Shown: one piece after another, positions 63,489 through 64,000 of the stretch
Layout: the number at the start of each line of letters is the position of its first letter
Position numbering within the stretch: the first letter of the stretch is position 1
Assembly: GCF_905171765.1 (NCBI RefSeq)
Contig: NC_053393.1
Location: forward strand, 70,091,371-70,155,370
DNA: 64,000 nucleotides
From: Bufo bufo
Lineage: Eukaryota; Chordata; Amphibia; Anura; Bufonidae
Direction of reading: 5' to 3'
The notes under the pieces: model-generated
Database searches by the model: none
Told to the model about the DNA's origin: nothing
What the model saw: the letters and a program-made list of their open reading frames with translations, nothing else
Made by a program: the position numbers and the translations under genes

Positions 63489-64000
63489 CAGTACAGACCA
63501 AAAGTTTTGACACACCTTCTCATTCAAAGAGTTTTCTTTATTTTCATGACTATGAAAGCATCAAAACTTGGAATTATATACATAACAAACAAGTGTGAAA
63601 CAACTGAAAATATGTCATATTCTAGGTTCTTCAAAGTAGCCACCTTTTGCTTTGATTACTGCTTTGCACACTCTTGGCATTCTCTTGATGAGCTTCAAGA
63701 GGTAGTCCCCTGAAATGGTCTTCCAACAGTCTTGAAGGAGTTCCCAGAGATGCTTAGCACTTGTTGGCCTATTTGCCTTCACTCTGCGGTCCAGCTCACC
63801 CCAAACCAGCTCGATTGGGTTCAGGTCCGGTGACTATGGAGGCCAGGTCATCTGGCGCAGCACCCCATCACTCTCCTTCATGGTCAAATAGCCCTTACTT
63901 TCAAAGTTTTCCCAATTTTTCGGCTGACTGACTGACCTTTATTTCTTAAAGTAATGATGGCCACTAGTTTTTCTTTACTTAGCTGCTTTTTTCTTGCCAT
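63489..64000 (-). pseudogene. Tc1-like transposon end, cut by window edge
   Basis: TA (63487-63488) precedes CAGTACAGACCAAAAGTTTT. The minus strand encodes a transposase C-terminus with LNPIELVWGEL, then SAKHLWELLQDCW and GDYLLKLIKRMPRVCKAVI. The Glu of the triad is in NPIEL. The catalytic part upstream is shortened, and sequence passes into TTATTTCTTAAAGTAATGATGG at the edge. Confidence 0.8.

Overview
This window reads as the repeat-dense genome of an amphibian, most likely a frog or toad. It holds no bacterial-type gene layout and no recognisable host exon in its own context. The evidence is the mixture of element types: Ty3/gypsy chromoviruses with chromodomains, CR1/Rex1-like and L2-like LINEs, Penelope-like (PLE) pieces with a GIY-YIG domain, Tc1-like transposons, hAT and TTAA-target (T2/Kolobok-like) MITEs, and many fold-back elements. 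Nearly every open frame belongs to a mobile element.

Layout. 1-11.2 kb is a nest. An LTR with a serine-tRNA-type primer site is followed by an inverted pair of PLE 3' ends. A Tc1 transposon (1922-3976) sits in that element and itself carries a fold-back element with a hammerhead ribozyme. A 5.7-kb LTR element (4541-10268) lies next to a second, decayed hammerhead. Its only long ORF contains a cold-shock-like domain, and a 440-bp fold-back insertion with a 12-bp target duplication cuts that ORF. 11.2-16.3 kb is old sequence with MITEs and LTR-like repeats. 16.3-26.8 kb looks like one hAT-related element, swollen by minisatellites and by a fragment resembling the kinase domain of STK31. It was split by a young gypsy element (19067-24370, 5-bp target duplication) and two solo LTRs. 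28.4-31.9 kb is a minus-strand CR1-like LINE interrupted twice. 32.3-35.2 kb holds Tc1 and hAT debris. 35297-40554 is a nearly intact minus-strand gypsy. 40.5-44.5 kb is a multi-kilobase inverted repeat with five hammerhead-type motifs. 44.5-49.8 kb is MITEs, a Tc1 relic, a TTAAGG-end transposon with an internal tandem duplication, and a LINE tail. 49825-53630 is a third gypsy whose 5' LTR has become a perfect palindrome. 53.6-64 kb is older debris, two solo LTRs (4-bp and 5-bp target duplications) and a Tc1 end running off the window.

How the parts relate. The gypsy elements encode Gag, protease, reverse transcriptase, RNase H and integrase; all three have at least one coding lesion. The hammerhead motifs have a type I layout with a palindromic helix III (CGCG or CAGCTG), and all but the decayed 4.2-kb copy sit in or beside fold-back elements. 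This suggests a non-autonomous, probably Penelope-related, ribozyme-bearing family. The most unusual coding feature is the cold-shock-like ORF inside the LTR element, which has no pol gene and is presumably mobilised in trans. Family names and tRNA identities are from memory of the families; no database search was possible.
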